Shown here: positions 24,207 through 32,027 of the stretch, in pieces
How positions within the stretch are numbered: the stretch's first letter is position 1
Layout: each line of letters starts with the position of its first letter
From: an uncultured Lachnospiraceae bacterium
GTDB lineage: Bacteria; Bacillota; Clostridia; Lachnospirales; Lachnospiraceae
Direction: 5' to 3'
NCBI GenBank assembly: GCA_900550285.1
Contig: URRW01000003.1
Location: 41,478 to 105,477 of the forward strand
Length of the DNA: 64,000 bases
The notes under the pieces: model-generated
What the model saw: the letters and a program-made list of their open reading frames with translations, nothing else
Database searches by the model: none
Told to the model about the DNA's origin: nothing
Translations under genes and position numbers: made by a program

Positions 24207-25520
24207 ATGGCAGGGCATAAAAAAAAGATGTTTCGGAAAAATCCGATCCTGATGCGTTTTGCGGTGGTGCTGGTGCTTGCGCTTGCGATCAGCAGCCTGA
24301 TCTCGTCGATTCTTCTGGGCGAGCAGATGAGAAAGCAGAATGTGGAGGTGCTGGAAAAGACGATCGCGGTGGTGGACTATTCTCTGGATTATCAAAAGCC
24401 CCTTCAGGAGCAGATCCGGTCGATCCATAAGGAGGCGCTGAGCGGGGACATCCGCGTGACGGTCATCGGCCTGGACGGGACGGTTCTGGCGGATACGGAT
24501 CTGAAAAATGTGGATGCGCTGGAAAACCATCTGGGCAGGGAAGAGGTCGGGGAGGCGATTGAGCAGGGACAGGGCTATTCCACCAGATATTCGGAGAGTC
24601 TGGAACAGTATCTTTTGTATGTGGCAAAGCTGACCGGGGACAAAAGCGCGGTGATCCGGATGTCGGTTCCTTATACGAATATTTTCAGCTATATGGTCGT
24701 GATCGTCCCGGTACTTTTGGTCGGCATGGCGGTGGCGTTTATTGTCAGCGTCGCGGTCGCTGCAAAATTTTCGGGATATATCCGGTCGGACGAGATCAAG
24801 CGGCAGATGGTGCAGATGGAGAAGGACAAAAAGATCCGGCAGGATTTTTTCAGCAATGCGTCCCACGAGCTGAAAACGCCGATCACCTCGGTGCGGGGAT
24901 ACGCGGAGCTTTTGTGTCAGGATTTTGCACAGGATGAGGCGACGCGGAAGGATTTTCTGAACCGGATCATCAAAGAAACGGATCACATGACGGGGCTGAT
25001 CGACGATATTCTCATGATCTCGCGTCTGGAAAGCAAGGACGCGGAGGTGACGCTGAGCAGGGTGCAGATGGATCAGGTGCTGAAAGAGGTGCTGGACTGC
25101 CTTGCGCCGCAGGCGGCGTCCTGCGAGGTGGAGATTTCAGGGGAGTGCGAGGGCGTGTGCCTGCAGGCAAGCCTGAAGCAGATGCGTGAGCTTTTGCTCA
25201 ATTTGATGAGCAACGGCATCAAGTACAATCATCCGGGCGGCCATGTGTGGACGAAGATCCGGCAGGAGAAGGATGTGGTCTGCATCGAGGTAAAGGATGA
25301 CGGCGTGGGCATCGAGCCGGAGGATCAGAAGCGGATCTTTGAGCGGTTTTTCCGGGTGGATAAGGGCAGAAGCCGGAAGATGGGCGGCACGGGGCTTGGG
25401 CTGTCGATCGTCAAGCATATCGCGGCATATTACGGTGGAAGCGTGAGCCTTGAGAGCACGCCGGGCGCAGGAAGCACCTTCCGTGTCGAGATCCCGACGT
25501 CCGGGATCAGCGGGCAGTAA
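24207..25520 (+). CDS. Sensor histidine kinase (PhoR-like)
   Basis: A 437-residue sensor kinase: a first membrane helix (about 17-38), an extracytoplasmic domain of about 110 residues, a second helix (about 152-180), the HisKA motif FFSNASHELKTPITSVRGY near residue 215, and an HATPase domain with N box (NLMSNGIKYN), G1 (DDGVGI), F box (ERFFRV) and G2 (GGTGLGLSIVKH). It is the partner of the response regulator six bases upstream. The layout fits PhoR-type phosphate sensors, but the sensed signal is inferred from context. Confidence 0.93.
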   Translation: MAGHKKKMFRKNPILMRFAVVLVLALAISSLISSILLGEQMRKQNVEVLEKTIAVVDYSLDYQKPLQEQIRSIHKEALSGDIRVTVIGLDGTVLADTDLKNVDALENHLGREEVGEAIEQGQGYSTRYSESLEQYLLYVAKLTGDKSAVIRMSVPYTNIFSYMVVIVPVLLVGMAVAFIVSVAVAAKFSGYIRSDEIKRQMVQMEKDKKIRQDFFSNASHELKTPITSVRGYAELLCQDFAQDEATRKDFLNRIIKETDHMTGLIDDILMISRLESKDAEVTLSRVQMDQVLKEVLDCLAPQAASCEVEISGECEGVCLQASLKQMRELLLNLMSNGIKYNHPGGHVWTKIRQEKDVVCIEVKDDGVGIEPEDQKRIFERFFRVDKGRSRKMGGTGLGLSIVKHIAAYYGGSVSLESTPGAGSTFRVEIPTSGISGQ

Positions 25521-25610
25521 AGGGAAAAATCGCCCGGCAATAAAGGGAAAATTTATCTGGGCTTCTGCCGCAGAGGGGGAGGCGTACAGCCGCCGCCCGC
25601 GCTGCCGCAG

Positions 25611-25639
25611 TTGACAATAAGAAGATTTGGCGTTAAACT
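25611..25639 (+). promoter_or_regulatory. Promoter of the DUF6465 gene
   Basis: TTGACA (25611-25616), a 17-bp spacer and TAAACT (25634-25639), 75 bases before the start codon. Confidence 0.75.
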
Positions 25640-25713
25640 AAACCATAAGTTCAGGTACGGCTAGTTGGAATTGCTTGATGGATAGATACCTGGGTGTTAA
25701 GGAGGAAATGAAA

Positions 25714-26280
25714 ATGAGAAAGAGCACAGTGAAAAAGACTGCGGCGAAAGCACCCGTTGCAAAAGAAGAGGCTGTTCAGGCAGAATCCACAGTTTCTGTA
25801 AAAGCAGAGACGGCTGAGCCTGCAAAGAAGGAAGAGACAAAGGCAATCGTGAAGCAGGAGCCCGGCGTTGTCGCTCCGGTAGAGAAGAAGGAGACTGCGG
25901 TAGTGGCAGTTGAAAAGAAAGCTCCCGCAAAGAAGGAGACGAAAGCGGTAAAAGAGGAGAAGCCTGCCGCAAAGAAAGCGCCTGCAAAGAAGGCAGCAGC
26001 GGAAAAAACAGCTGCAGCAGAAAAGAAGCCTGCCGCAGAGAAGAAAGCCCCGGCAAGAAGGACCGCAAAAGCGGCAGAGCCTGCCGCAGAGGTTGAGATC
26101 CAGTTTTCCGGCAAGGAATACACGACAGAGAAGCTGGTTGCGATCGCAAAGGACGTATGGCAGTATGATCTGGGAGGAAAGCCGGAAGAGTTCAAGACGG
26201 TTAAATTATATGTGAAGCCGGAGGAAAACGCCGTTTATTATGTGATCAACGGCGAGACGACAGGAAGCTTCGCAATCTGA
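25714..26280 (+). CDS. Lys/Ala-rich protein with C-terminal DUF6465 domain
   Basis: A 188-residue protein in two parts. Residues 1-125 are low-complexity repeats of Lys, Ala, Glu and Pro (units such as EKKAPAKKE and AAEKKPAAEKK) that resemble histone H1-like tails. Residues 126-188 are a small globular domain that matches DUF6465, with strands around VEIQFSGKEYTTEKL and VKLYVKPEENAVYYVING. The ATG at 25714 is eight bases after GGAGG. It has its own strong promoter and terminator. The basic tail suggests nucleic-acid or nucleoid binding, but the function is unknown. Confidence 0.85.
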   Translation: MRKSTVKKTAAKAPVAKEEAVQAESTVSVKAETAEPAKKEETKAIVKQEPGVVAPVEKKETAVVAVEKKAPAKKETKAVKEEKPAAKKAPAKKAAAEKTAAAEKKPAAEKKAPARRTAKAAEPAAEVEIQFSGKEYTTEKLVAIAKDVWQYDLGGKPEEFKTVKLYVKPEENAVYYVINGETTGSFAI

Positions 26281-26290
26281 GAAAAAAGAG

Positions 26291-26334
26291 GCAGCCGCCG
26301 GACGGGGAGAAATCCTTGCCGGGGGCTGTTTTGG
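26291..26334 (+). terminator. Terminator after the DUF6465 gene
   Basis: CAGCCGCCGG pairs imperfectly with CCGGGGGCTG around an A-rich loop, followed by TTTT. Confidence 0.75.
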
Positions 26335-26374
26335 AATACAGCCGGTTTTAACGAAGGAAAGGAAAGGTCATCAG

Positions 26375-27352
26375 ATGGCAAGTATCAGCGACGTGGCAAA
26401 ACTCGCAGGAGTTTCAAGGAGCACGGTTTCTCTTGTATGCAATAATAAGGGCTATGTATCCCGGGAAATGAGGGAAAAAATCGAGCGGGCAATGCGGGAA
26501 TTAAATTATACGCCAAGCGAGCTGGGACGCAATCTGAAAAAGCAGCGTTCCGGGATTATTGGCATTATTATTCCGGATATGGCGCATCCTTTTTTTTCGG
26601 GATTTGTAAAGTATGCGGAAAAAGCCCTCTATTCAAGAGGATATAAGACGATGATCTGTGGAACAGCCAGCCGGGAGGACGTGGAGGCGGAGTATCTGAA
26701 CATGCTGGAGCGCCGTACGATGGATGGCGTTATTATGGGATCGCATTCTCTCGGAGTAGAAAAATACAGGGAGATTTCCAGACCGATCCTGGCATTGGAC
26801 AGACATTTATCGGAAACGATCCCTGTCGTCCGCACGGATAAGGAACAGACGGGAATAGCGGCAGCCGAATTATTTCTGGAAAAAGGCTGCCGGAATGTGG
26901 TGCAGATGGCGAGTTCCCATACCGTAAAAAATTATGAGCATGAAAAGGAAGATATTTTCAGGAAGCTTCTGGAAGAAAAAGGGGTTTTGGTTACAGATAT
27001 TCCCGTAGGATATAATGCTTTTACAGAGGATGCCTATCAGGACGCGGCGCGGCGGGTATTTGAGCTGTGCCCGGATGCAGATGGGATTTTAGGCGTCGAT
27101 ATGGCGATTATGGCATGTATGAAAGAAGCAAGGCGGAGGGGCAAAAGGGTTCCTCAGGATATACACATGACGGCGATCGACGGGACGTTTGTGACCCGGA
27201 TCGGGGAACGTCAGGTTACGGCGATCGTCCAGCCTGTAGAAAAGATGGCGGAGGCATGTGTGGATCTGATTCTGGATATGGTGGAAAAGAACCTGAGTGT
27301 GCCGCTCCAGACGGTTTTCCCGATTTCTGTTCAAAAGGGGGAAACGATGTAA
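26375..27352 (+). CDS. LacI-family repressor, probably of the sucrose operon (ScrR-like)
   Basis: A 325-residue LacI/GalR regulator. The HTH is at residues 2-25 (ISDVAKLAGVSRSTVSLV), followed by a hinge helix and a periplasmic-binding-protein-like core with IIGIIIPDMAHPFFSGF. Two identical palindromes lie between this gene and the sucrose PTS gene, the normal place for its operators. The sequence is AT-richer than the flanking core genes. It still appears intact although the genes it should control are broken. Confidence 0.88.
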   Translation: MASISDVAKLAGVSRSTVSLVCNNKGYVSREMREKIERAMRELNYTPSELGRNLKKQRSGIIGIIIPDMAHPFFSGFVKYAEKALYSRGYKTMICGTASREDVEAEYLNMLERRTMDGVIMGSHSLGVEKYREISRPILALDRHLSETIPVVRTDKEQTGIAAAELFLEKGCRNVVQMASSHTVKNYEHEKEDIFRKLLEEKGVLVTDIPVGYNAFTEDAYQDAARRVFELCPDADGILGVDMAIMACMKEARRRGKRVPQDIHMTAIDGTFVTRIGERQVTAIVQPVEKMAEACVDLILDMVEKNLSVPLQTVFPISVQKGETM

Positions 27353-27377
27353 CAGAGGGTATATTGTGGATTTTACT

Positions 27378-27424
27378 AAAAAGGAAATGTGTATTTTGGT
27401 GAAAGTGCAGATTTCCTTTTTATT
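27378..27424 (+). terminator. Terminator after the LacI-family gene
   Basis: AAAAAGGAAAT (27378-27388) pairs with ATTTCCTTTTT (27411-27421). The A-run and T-run arms could terminate transcription on either strand. Confidence 0.75.
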
Positions 27425-27436
27425 TATGGGAAAAGA

Positions 27437-27465
27437 TTGACACTGAAACATGAAAGGCTTATGTT
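27437..27465 (+). promoter_or_regulatory. Promoter of the sucrose operon
   Basis: TTGACA (27437-27442), a 17-bp spacer and TATGTT (27460-27465). The first LacI-type operator begins 13 bases downstream, at the expected transcription start. Confidence 0.65.
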
Positions 27466-27477
27466 GTTTTCAACAGG

Positions 27478-27554
27478 TATCGAAACGATTCGACAAATAA
27501 ACGGCGCAGCCCCGAGGCTGCTTTCTTAAAACCCCTTATCGAATCGTTTCGATA
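27478..27554 (+). promoter_or_regulatory. Paired LacI-type operators of the sucrose operon
   Basis: Operator 1 (27478-27495) is TATCGAAACGATTCGACA. Operator 2 (27537-27554) is TATCGAATCGTTTCGATA, the same site in the opposite orientation with one difference. Centres are 59 bp apart, which would allow a repression loop. Between them a GCAGCC/GGCTGC hairpin (27506-27521) may act as a weak attenuator. Confidence 0.75.
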
Positions 27555-27643
27555 GCAGATCCGCGGAATGTATGATATGAAAAATAGCCTGAAAGAAATT
27601 GTGGAAAAGGGAAAATGCCGCATGTGCGGCGGAAGGAGACGAA

Positions 27644-28853
27644 AATGAAAAAAGATCCATCATTAGCTGCCGGAAAAATTTTAGAAGCGTTCGGTGGAAA
27701 GGAAAATATCATAAGCGCGGAGCACTGCGCGACGAGGCTGCGCATTTCAGTGCATGATGCGCAGAAGGTAGATGCGGATGCTGTGCGTGCGGTTATGGGC
27801 GTGGCAGGGTATTTTGAAAAAAGCGGGCAGCATCAGGTAATTCTGGGAACGGGATTTGTCAATAAGGTATGTGATGAATTCAGAAAACGGGCAGGCCTGG
27901 ATGAAGCACCGGGAAATACCGAAAAAAAATCCGGGGAAACCGGGAAAATTACATTTCAGGGCATGACGAAGATGATTTCGGATATTTTCATTCCAATCAT
28001 ACCGGTTTTGCTTGCTACGGGTATTTTGATGGGAGTAAGAAGCCTGCTCGTCAACGGATTTGGGATTGCCTTTTCGGCGGAGTTTGACAGCATTTATACG
28101 ATTCTCACAGATACGGCATATACATTTATTCCGGTGCTTGTCGCATGGTCTGCATGCAAAAAATTCGGAGGCTCGCCGATTCTGGGGATTGTACTGGGGC
28201 TGATGCTGGTATCTCCCAACCTGCCGGATAAATGGGCGGTTGTGAATGGAACGGTGCAGGCGCTTCAAATCGATATGGGATTTTTGACGCTGAATATTAC
28301 AGGTTATCAGAGCTCGGTAATTCCGGCGCTGTTTATGGGATTTTTTGCGGCGACCTTGGAGAAGAAGCTTCATAAGATCATTCCGGATATTGTGGATATG
28401 CTGCTTGTTCCGTTCCTGACACTGCTGATTTCCCTTCTGGTCGGTCTGTTTGCGGTAGGGCCGGTGCTTTCGGCAGTAGAAAAAGGCATGACGGATCTGA
28501 TCCTGATGCTGCTGAAGCTTCCGTTTGGAATCGGAGGCATCGCGTACGGCGGACTGATCCAGATACTCTGCTCTGTTGGAATGCATCATACCGTGACGTC
28601 CATTATTGTGAGCATTTTTACAGAGACGGGAGTGGATTATATTAACCCGATGGGGGCTGCGGCGATCGCGGGGCAGCTTGGAGCAGGACTGGCAGTTGTA
28701 ATGATGCAGAAAAACCGTCAGGCGCGCGCCAATATGATTCCGGCATTGATCCCGGCGCTGTTTGGGATTTCAGAGCCGGTGATGTATGGGCTTACCTTCC
28801 CGAGGATTAAGCCGTTTTTTATGGGATGTCTGGGCGGAGCTGTATCCGTCTGA
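27644..28853 (+). pseudogene. Sucrose-type PTS enzyme IIBC, C-terminally truncated by a deletion
   Basis: A 402-residue remnant of a PTS transporter. The IIB domain (1-85) is complete and contains the phosphorylated Cys in ISAEHCATRLRI. The IIC domain (from about 110) runs through the family stretch LIPALFGISEPVMYGLTFP but stops shortly after MGCLGG, some 50-80 residues before the usual end. The frame runs directly into sucrose-hydrolase sequence lacking its own beginning, so a deletion joined the two genes near 28835-28850. The lost helices are probably needed for transport. GGAGACGAAA precedes the ATG. Confidence 0.8.
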
Positions 28854-30049
28854 GGACTGCGACAGTTTTGGGTGCTATACGGGGATGGCGTTAAACGACG
28901 GCGATAAAGTCAGAATTTATTACAGCGGTATTATAGATGAGCGGAAGGAACCGTGCGTTGCGTACGGTGAATTTAAAGATGGAAAGATTACGGGCAGGCA
29001 TTTGATCATAGAACGAGATGCCCGGATTAGCGGCAGGGATTTTCGTGATCCGTGCGTTTTTAAGCGCAAAGATGGATTTTACATGCTGATCGGTGCGCAG
29101 AATCCGAAAGGGAAGTATTCTTTTATATAAAGGAGACGATCCGGAAAAATTCCGATGCAAAGGGGAATTGGAGATGGGGGACCGTTTCTTTGGATATATG
29201 CTGGAATGCCCGAATTATTTTGATACAGAAGACGGAGGGGTGCTGTTTTTTTCGCCGATGGGGATCGAAAGCGGAAACAAATATGATTTTAAAAATGTAT
29301 TTTCTGTGATATATGCAAAAGGAGAAAGGCTGGATACGGAAAACTGCCGGGTTGCTTTTGACAATTTTTATGAAATGGATAAAGGGTTTGATTTTTATGC
29401 GCCGCAGACATACCGGGATGGAAAAGGGCGTCAGATTTTAATGGGATGGCTTGGAAACTCAAAGAGCGAATATCCGACAGATAAAAATAACTGGGCGCAT
29501 ATGCTGACAATGCCAAGGGAAATTTTGTGGGATGGGGACAGGATGGTGCAAAGACCGCTGAAAGAGTTGGAACAGCTGCGGGGAAAGAAAAAGGAAATCC
29601 GAAGGGAATGCAGCGTGCAGGAAAAAGCGGGGACTCCGGATGTGATTTTGCCCGAGGGAAGGTGTTCTTTTGAAATAGAGGCGCAGGCGGAAGGCGATTT
29701 CTGGATAGAGCTTTCAAACGAAGCGGGAGACCGCGTATTGTTTCAAGGGGACATCAGGGAGTATGTACTGGACAGGGGAGGGATGAGTTATGTGTATGCA
29801 GAGCGTTTTGGAACGGTACGTTATGCACAGCGTCTGGAGAAGCGGCAAAGCCTGCGCGTGTTTGCAGACCGGTCCAGTCTGGAGATTTTTGCGGACGGAG
29901 GAAAAACAGTATTTACGACGAGAGTTTTTCTGGAAGGGCAGATTACGCTGCGCGTAAGGGGGCTGGAAGGAACGATGTATTTTTTAAATGGGATCGAAAT
30001 GGACAGGAGCGCGAGGCGCTTGACAGGTGTGAAGGATATTGAAAAATAA
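28840..30049 (+). pseudogene. Sucrose-6-phosphate hydrolase (GH32), 5'-deleted and frameshifted
   Basis: A GH32 beta-fructosidase remnant. The first part (about 28840-29112) encodes GCYTGMALNDGDKVRIYYSG, the acid/base region RDFRDPCVF and FYMLIGAQNPKG. The second part continues in another frame with SILLYKGDDPEKF and LECPNYFD to the C-terminal sandwich domain ending about 29.9 kb. The N-terminal portion with the nucleophile motif NDPNG is missing, and one extra G in the run 29110-29112 (AAAGGGAAG for expected AAAGGAAG) breaks the frame. Two independent lesions mean no active enzyme can be made, unless the extra G is a sequencing error, and even then the nucleophile is absent. Confidence 0.85.
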
Positions 30050-30064
30050 AGTTTTGAGACAGGT

Positions 30065-30096
30065 AAGGGCGGAGAAATCCGCCTTTATACTTTTTT
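30065..30096 (+). terminator. Terminator after the sucrose locus
   Basis: AAGGGCGGA (30065-30073) pairs with TCCGCCTTT (30078-30086) around a GAAA tetraloop, followed by a T-rich tail. Confidence 0.85.
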
Positions 30097-30130
30097 CATA
30101 CTTTATTCACAAGTATTTTCTGAAAAGCGG

Positions 30131-30159
30131 TTGACAATATGCAGGGGGAGTGCTATCTT
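30131..30159 (+). promoter_or_regulatory. hrcA operon promoter
   Basis: TTGACA (30131-30136), a 17-bp spacer and TATCTT (30154-30159) with TGC immediately before it (extended -10). The CIRCE operator starts 16 bases downstream. Confidence 0.85.
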
Positions 30160-30174
30160 AAACATCAGAAAGCG

Positions 30175-30201
30175 TTAGCACTCAAACGAGATGAGTGCTA
30201 A
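30175..30201 (+). promoter_or_regulatory. CIRCE element (HrcA operator)
   Basis: The exact consensus TTAGCACTC-N9-GAGTGCTAA is present. HrcA binds it and represses the chaperone operon until heat stress titrates GroE. It lies at the transcription start and just before hrcA, which gives autoregulation. Confidence 0.98.
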
Positions 30202-30224
30202 TAAGACAAAAGGCAGGTGAGAGC

Positions 30225-31253
30225 GTGGAACTGGACGAGAGAAAAAAGAAGATTCTGCAGGCGGTGATCCGGAACTATCTGGAAACGGGCGAGCCGGTGG
30301 GCAGCAGGACGATTTCCAAAGATACCGATCTGAATCTGAGTTCCGCGACGATCCGCAATGAGATGTCTGATCTGGAGGAGATGGGCTACATCCTGCAGCC
30401 CCACACCTCGGCAGGGCGGATCCCTTCCGACAAGGGCTATCGCTTCTATGTAGATACGATGCTGGAGGAGAGGGAGCGCGAGGTCGAGGAGCTCAAAGGG
30501 CTTCTTCTGGAGAAGGACGAGAAGATGGACACCTTTTTAAAGCGGGTGGCAAGGGTTCTGGCGACCAACACCAATTATGCGGCGATGATCACGAGCCCGC
30601 AGTGCCAGCGCAACAAGTTGAAATTCATCCAGCTTTCCAGAGTGGACGAACATCAGATCCTGGCGGTTGTGGTCGTAGAAGGCAATGTGATCAAAAATAC
30701 GATACTCCATGTGGAAGAGGATCTGGACGACGCGGCGCTGTTAAAGCTCAACATCCTTTTGAACACACACTTGAACGGGCTTTCCATCGACGAAATCAAC
30801 CTCGGGATGATTTCTGCGATGAAGCAGCAGGCAGGGATACACAGCTCGATTGTGAGCGGCGTGGTGGACGCGGTCGCGGAGGCGATCCGGTCGGATGAAG
30901 ATCTCAGGATCTACACAAGCGGCACGAACAACATCCTCAAATATCCGGAGCTGACGGACAACCGGGAGAAAGCCAGCGAGCTGATCAATGTTTTCGAGGA
31001 AAAGAAGGCGCTGGGAGAGCTGGTGCAGGAAACGCTTTCCGATGAGAACAGCACCGGTATTCAGGTCTATATCGGCAATGAGACGCCGGTCCAGTCGATG
31101 AAGGACTGCAGCGTGGTAACGGCGACCTATGAGCTGGGCGAGGGCATGCGCGGTACGATCGGCATTATCGGCCCGAAGAGAATGGATTACGACAAGGTCA
31201 TCGGCACGTTGAAGACGCTGATGAACGAATTGGATACTTTATATAAAAAGTAG
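30225..31253 (+). CDS. hrcA: Heat-inducible transcription repressor HrcA
   Basis: A 342-residue HrcA. The N-terminal winged helix includes GEPVGSRTISKDTDLNLSSA and IRNEMSDLEEMGYILQPHTS; the C-terminal part has the conserved GPKRMDYDKVIGTLKTL. It starts at GTG 30225 after AGGCAGGTGAG; an in-frame GTG inside CIRCE is not a plausible start. First gene of the hrcA-grpE-dnaK-dnaJ operon, repressing it through the CIRCE element upstream. Confidence 0.97.
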   Translation: MELDERKKKILQAVIRNYLETGEPVGSRTISKDTDLNLSSATIRNEMSDLEEMGYILQPHTSAGRIPSDKGYRFYVDTMLEEREREVEELKGLLLEKDEKMDTFLKRVARVLATNTNYAAMITSPQCQRNKLKFIQLSRVDEHQILAVVVVEGNVIKNTILHVEEDLDDAALLKLNILLNTHLNGLSIDEINLGMISAMKQQAGIHSSIVSGVVDAVAEAIRSDEDLRIYTSGTNNILKYPELTDNREKASELINVFEEKKALGELVQETLSDENSTGIQVYIGNETPVQSMKDCSVVTATYELGEGMRGTIGIIGPKRMDYDKVIGTLKTLMNELDTLYKK

Positions 31254-31267
31254 AAAGGAAGGCAGAC

Positions 31268-31900
31268 GTGGCAGACGAAAGAATGGACGAAGAATTAAAG
31301 CAGGAGAACGCCGGTCAGGAGCAGCCTGATTGCGAAGACGCCTGCGATACAGCGGCGGAGCCGGAAACGGAGGCAGAAGCGGAAGACGGCGGACAGGCGG
31401 AAGCGGCAGACGGCGACGGCAAAGAGAAGAAAGGATTTTTCTCCAAGAAAAAGAAGGAAGATCCGATGAAAGCGCAGGTCAGTGAGCTTCAGGACAAGGT
31501 AATGCGCCAGATGGCTGAATTCGAGAATTTCCGGAAGCGCTCCGAAAAGGAAAAGGCAGCGATGTTCGAGACGGGCGCCAAGAGCGTGATCGAGAAGATC
31601 CTTCCGGTTGTGGATAATTTCGAGAGAGGGCTGGCGATGGTTCCGGAAGAGGAAAAGGAAGCTCCTTTCGTGGACGGCATGACAAAGATTTACAAGCAGC
31701 TTCTGACGGAGCTTGAAAATCTGGGCGTGACCCCGATCGAGGCGGTCGGCAGGGAGTTTGACCCCAACTTCCACAATGCGGTAATGCAGGTCGCAAACGA
31801 CGAGCTGGAGCCGGGAACGGTGGCACAGGAGCTCTTAAAGGGCTACATGTACCGGGATTCCGTTGTGCGTCACAGCATGGTTGCGGTCGTTCAGGAATAA
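31268..31900 (+). CDS. grpE: Nucleotide exchange factor GrpE
   Basis: A 210-residue GrpE. An acidic, low-complexity N-terminal extension (about 1-55) precedes the long dimerising helix (MRQMAEFENFRKRSEKEK) and the beta-domain (NFHNAVMQV and LLKGYMYRDSVVRHSMV). It releases ADP from DnaK. It starts at GTG 31268 behind GAAAGGAAGG, 14 bases after hrcA. Confidence 0.97.
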   Translation: MADERMDEELKQENAGQEQPDCEDACDTAAEPETEAEAEDGGQAEAADGDGKEKKGFFSKKKKEDPMKAQVSELQDKVMRQMAEFENFRKRSEKEKAAMFETGAKSVIEKILPVVDNFERGLAMVPEEEKEAPFVDGMTKIYKQLLTELENLGVTPIEAVGREFDPNFHNAVMQVANDELEPGTVAQELLKGYMYRDSVVRHSMVAVVQE

Positions 31901-32027
31901 CGGCGGGGCAGACAGCCGGGATTAAGAAGCTTTGATGCGGCGGCGCAGATGCGCGAAGGCATTTTTTATAGAAGAGCAAGAGACATATTTTTCAGATAGC
32001 CCTTTTCAGGGCAGAAGGAGAAAAGTT

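Noticed and set aside
29093..29130. Programmed ribosomal frameshift in the GH32 gene
   Set aside because: There is no slippery heptamer or downstream pseudoknot, and the gene also lacks its N-terminal nucleophile domain. Simple decay explains it better.
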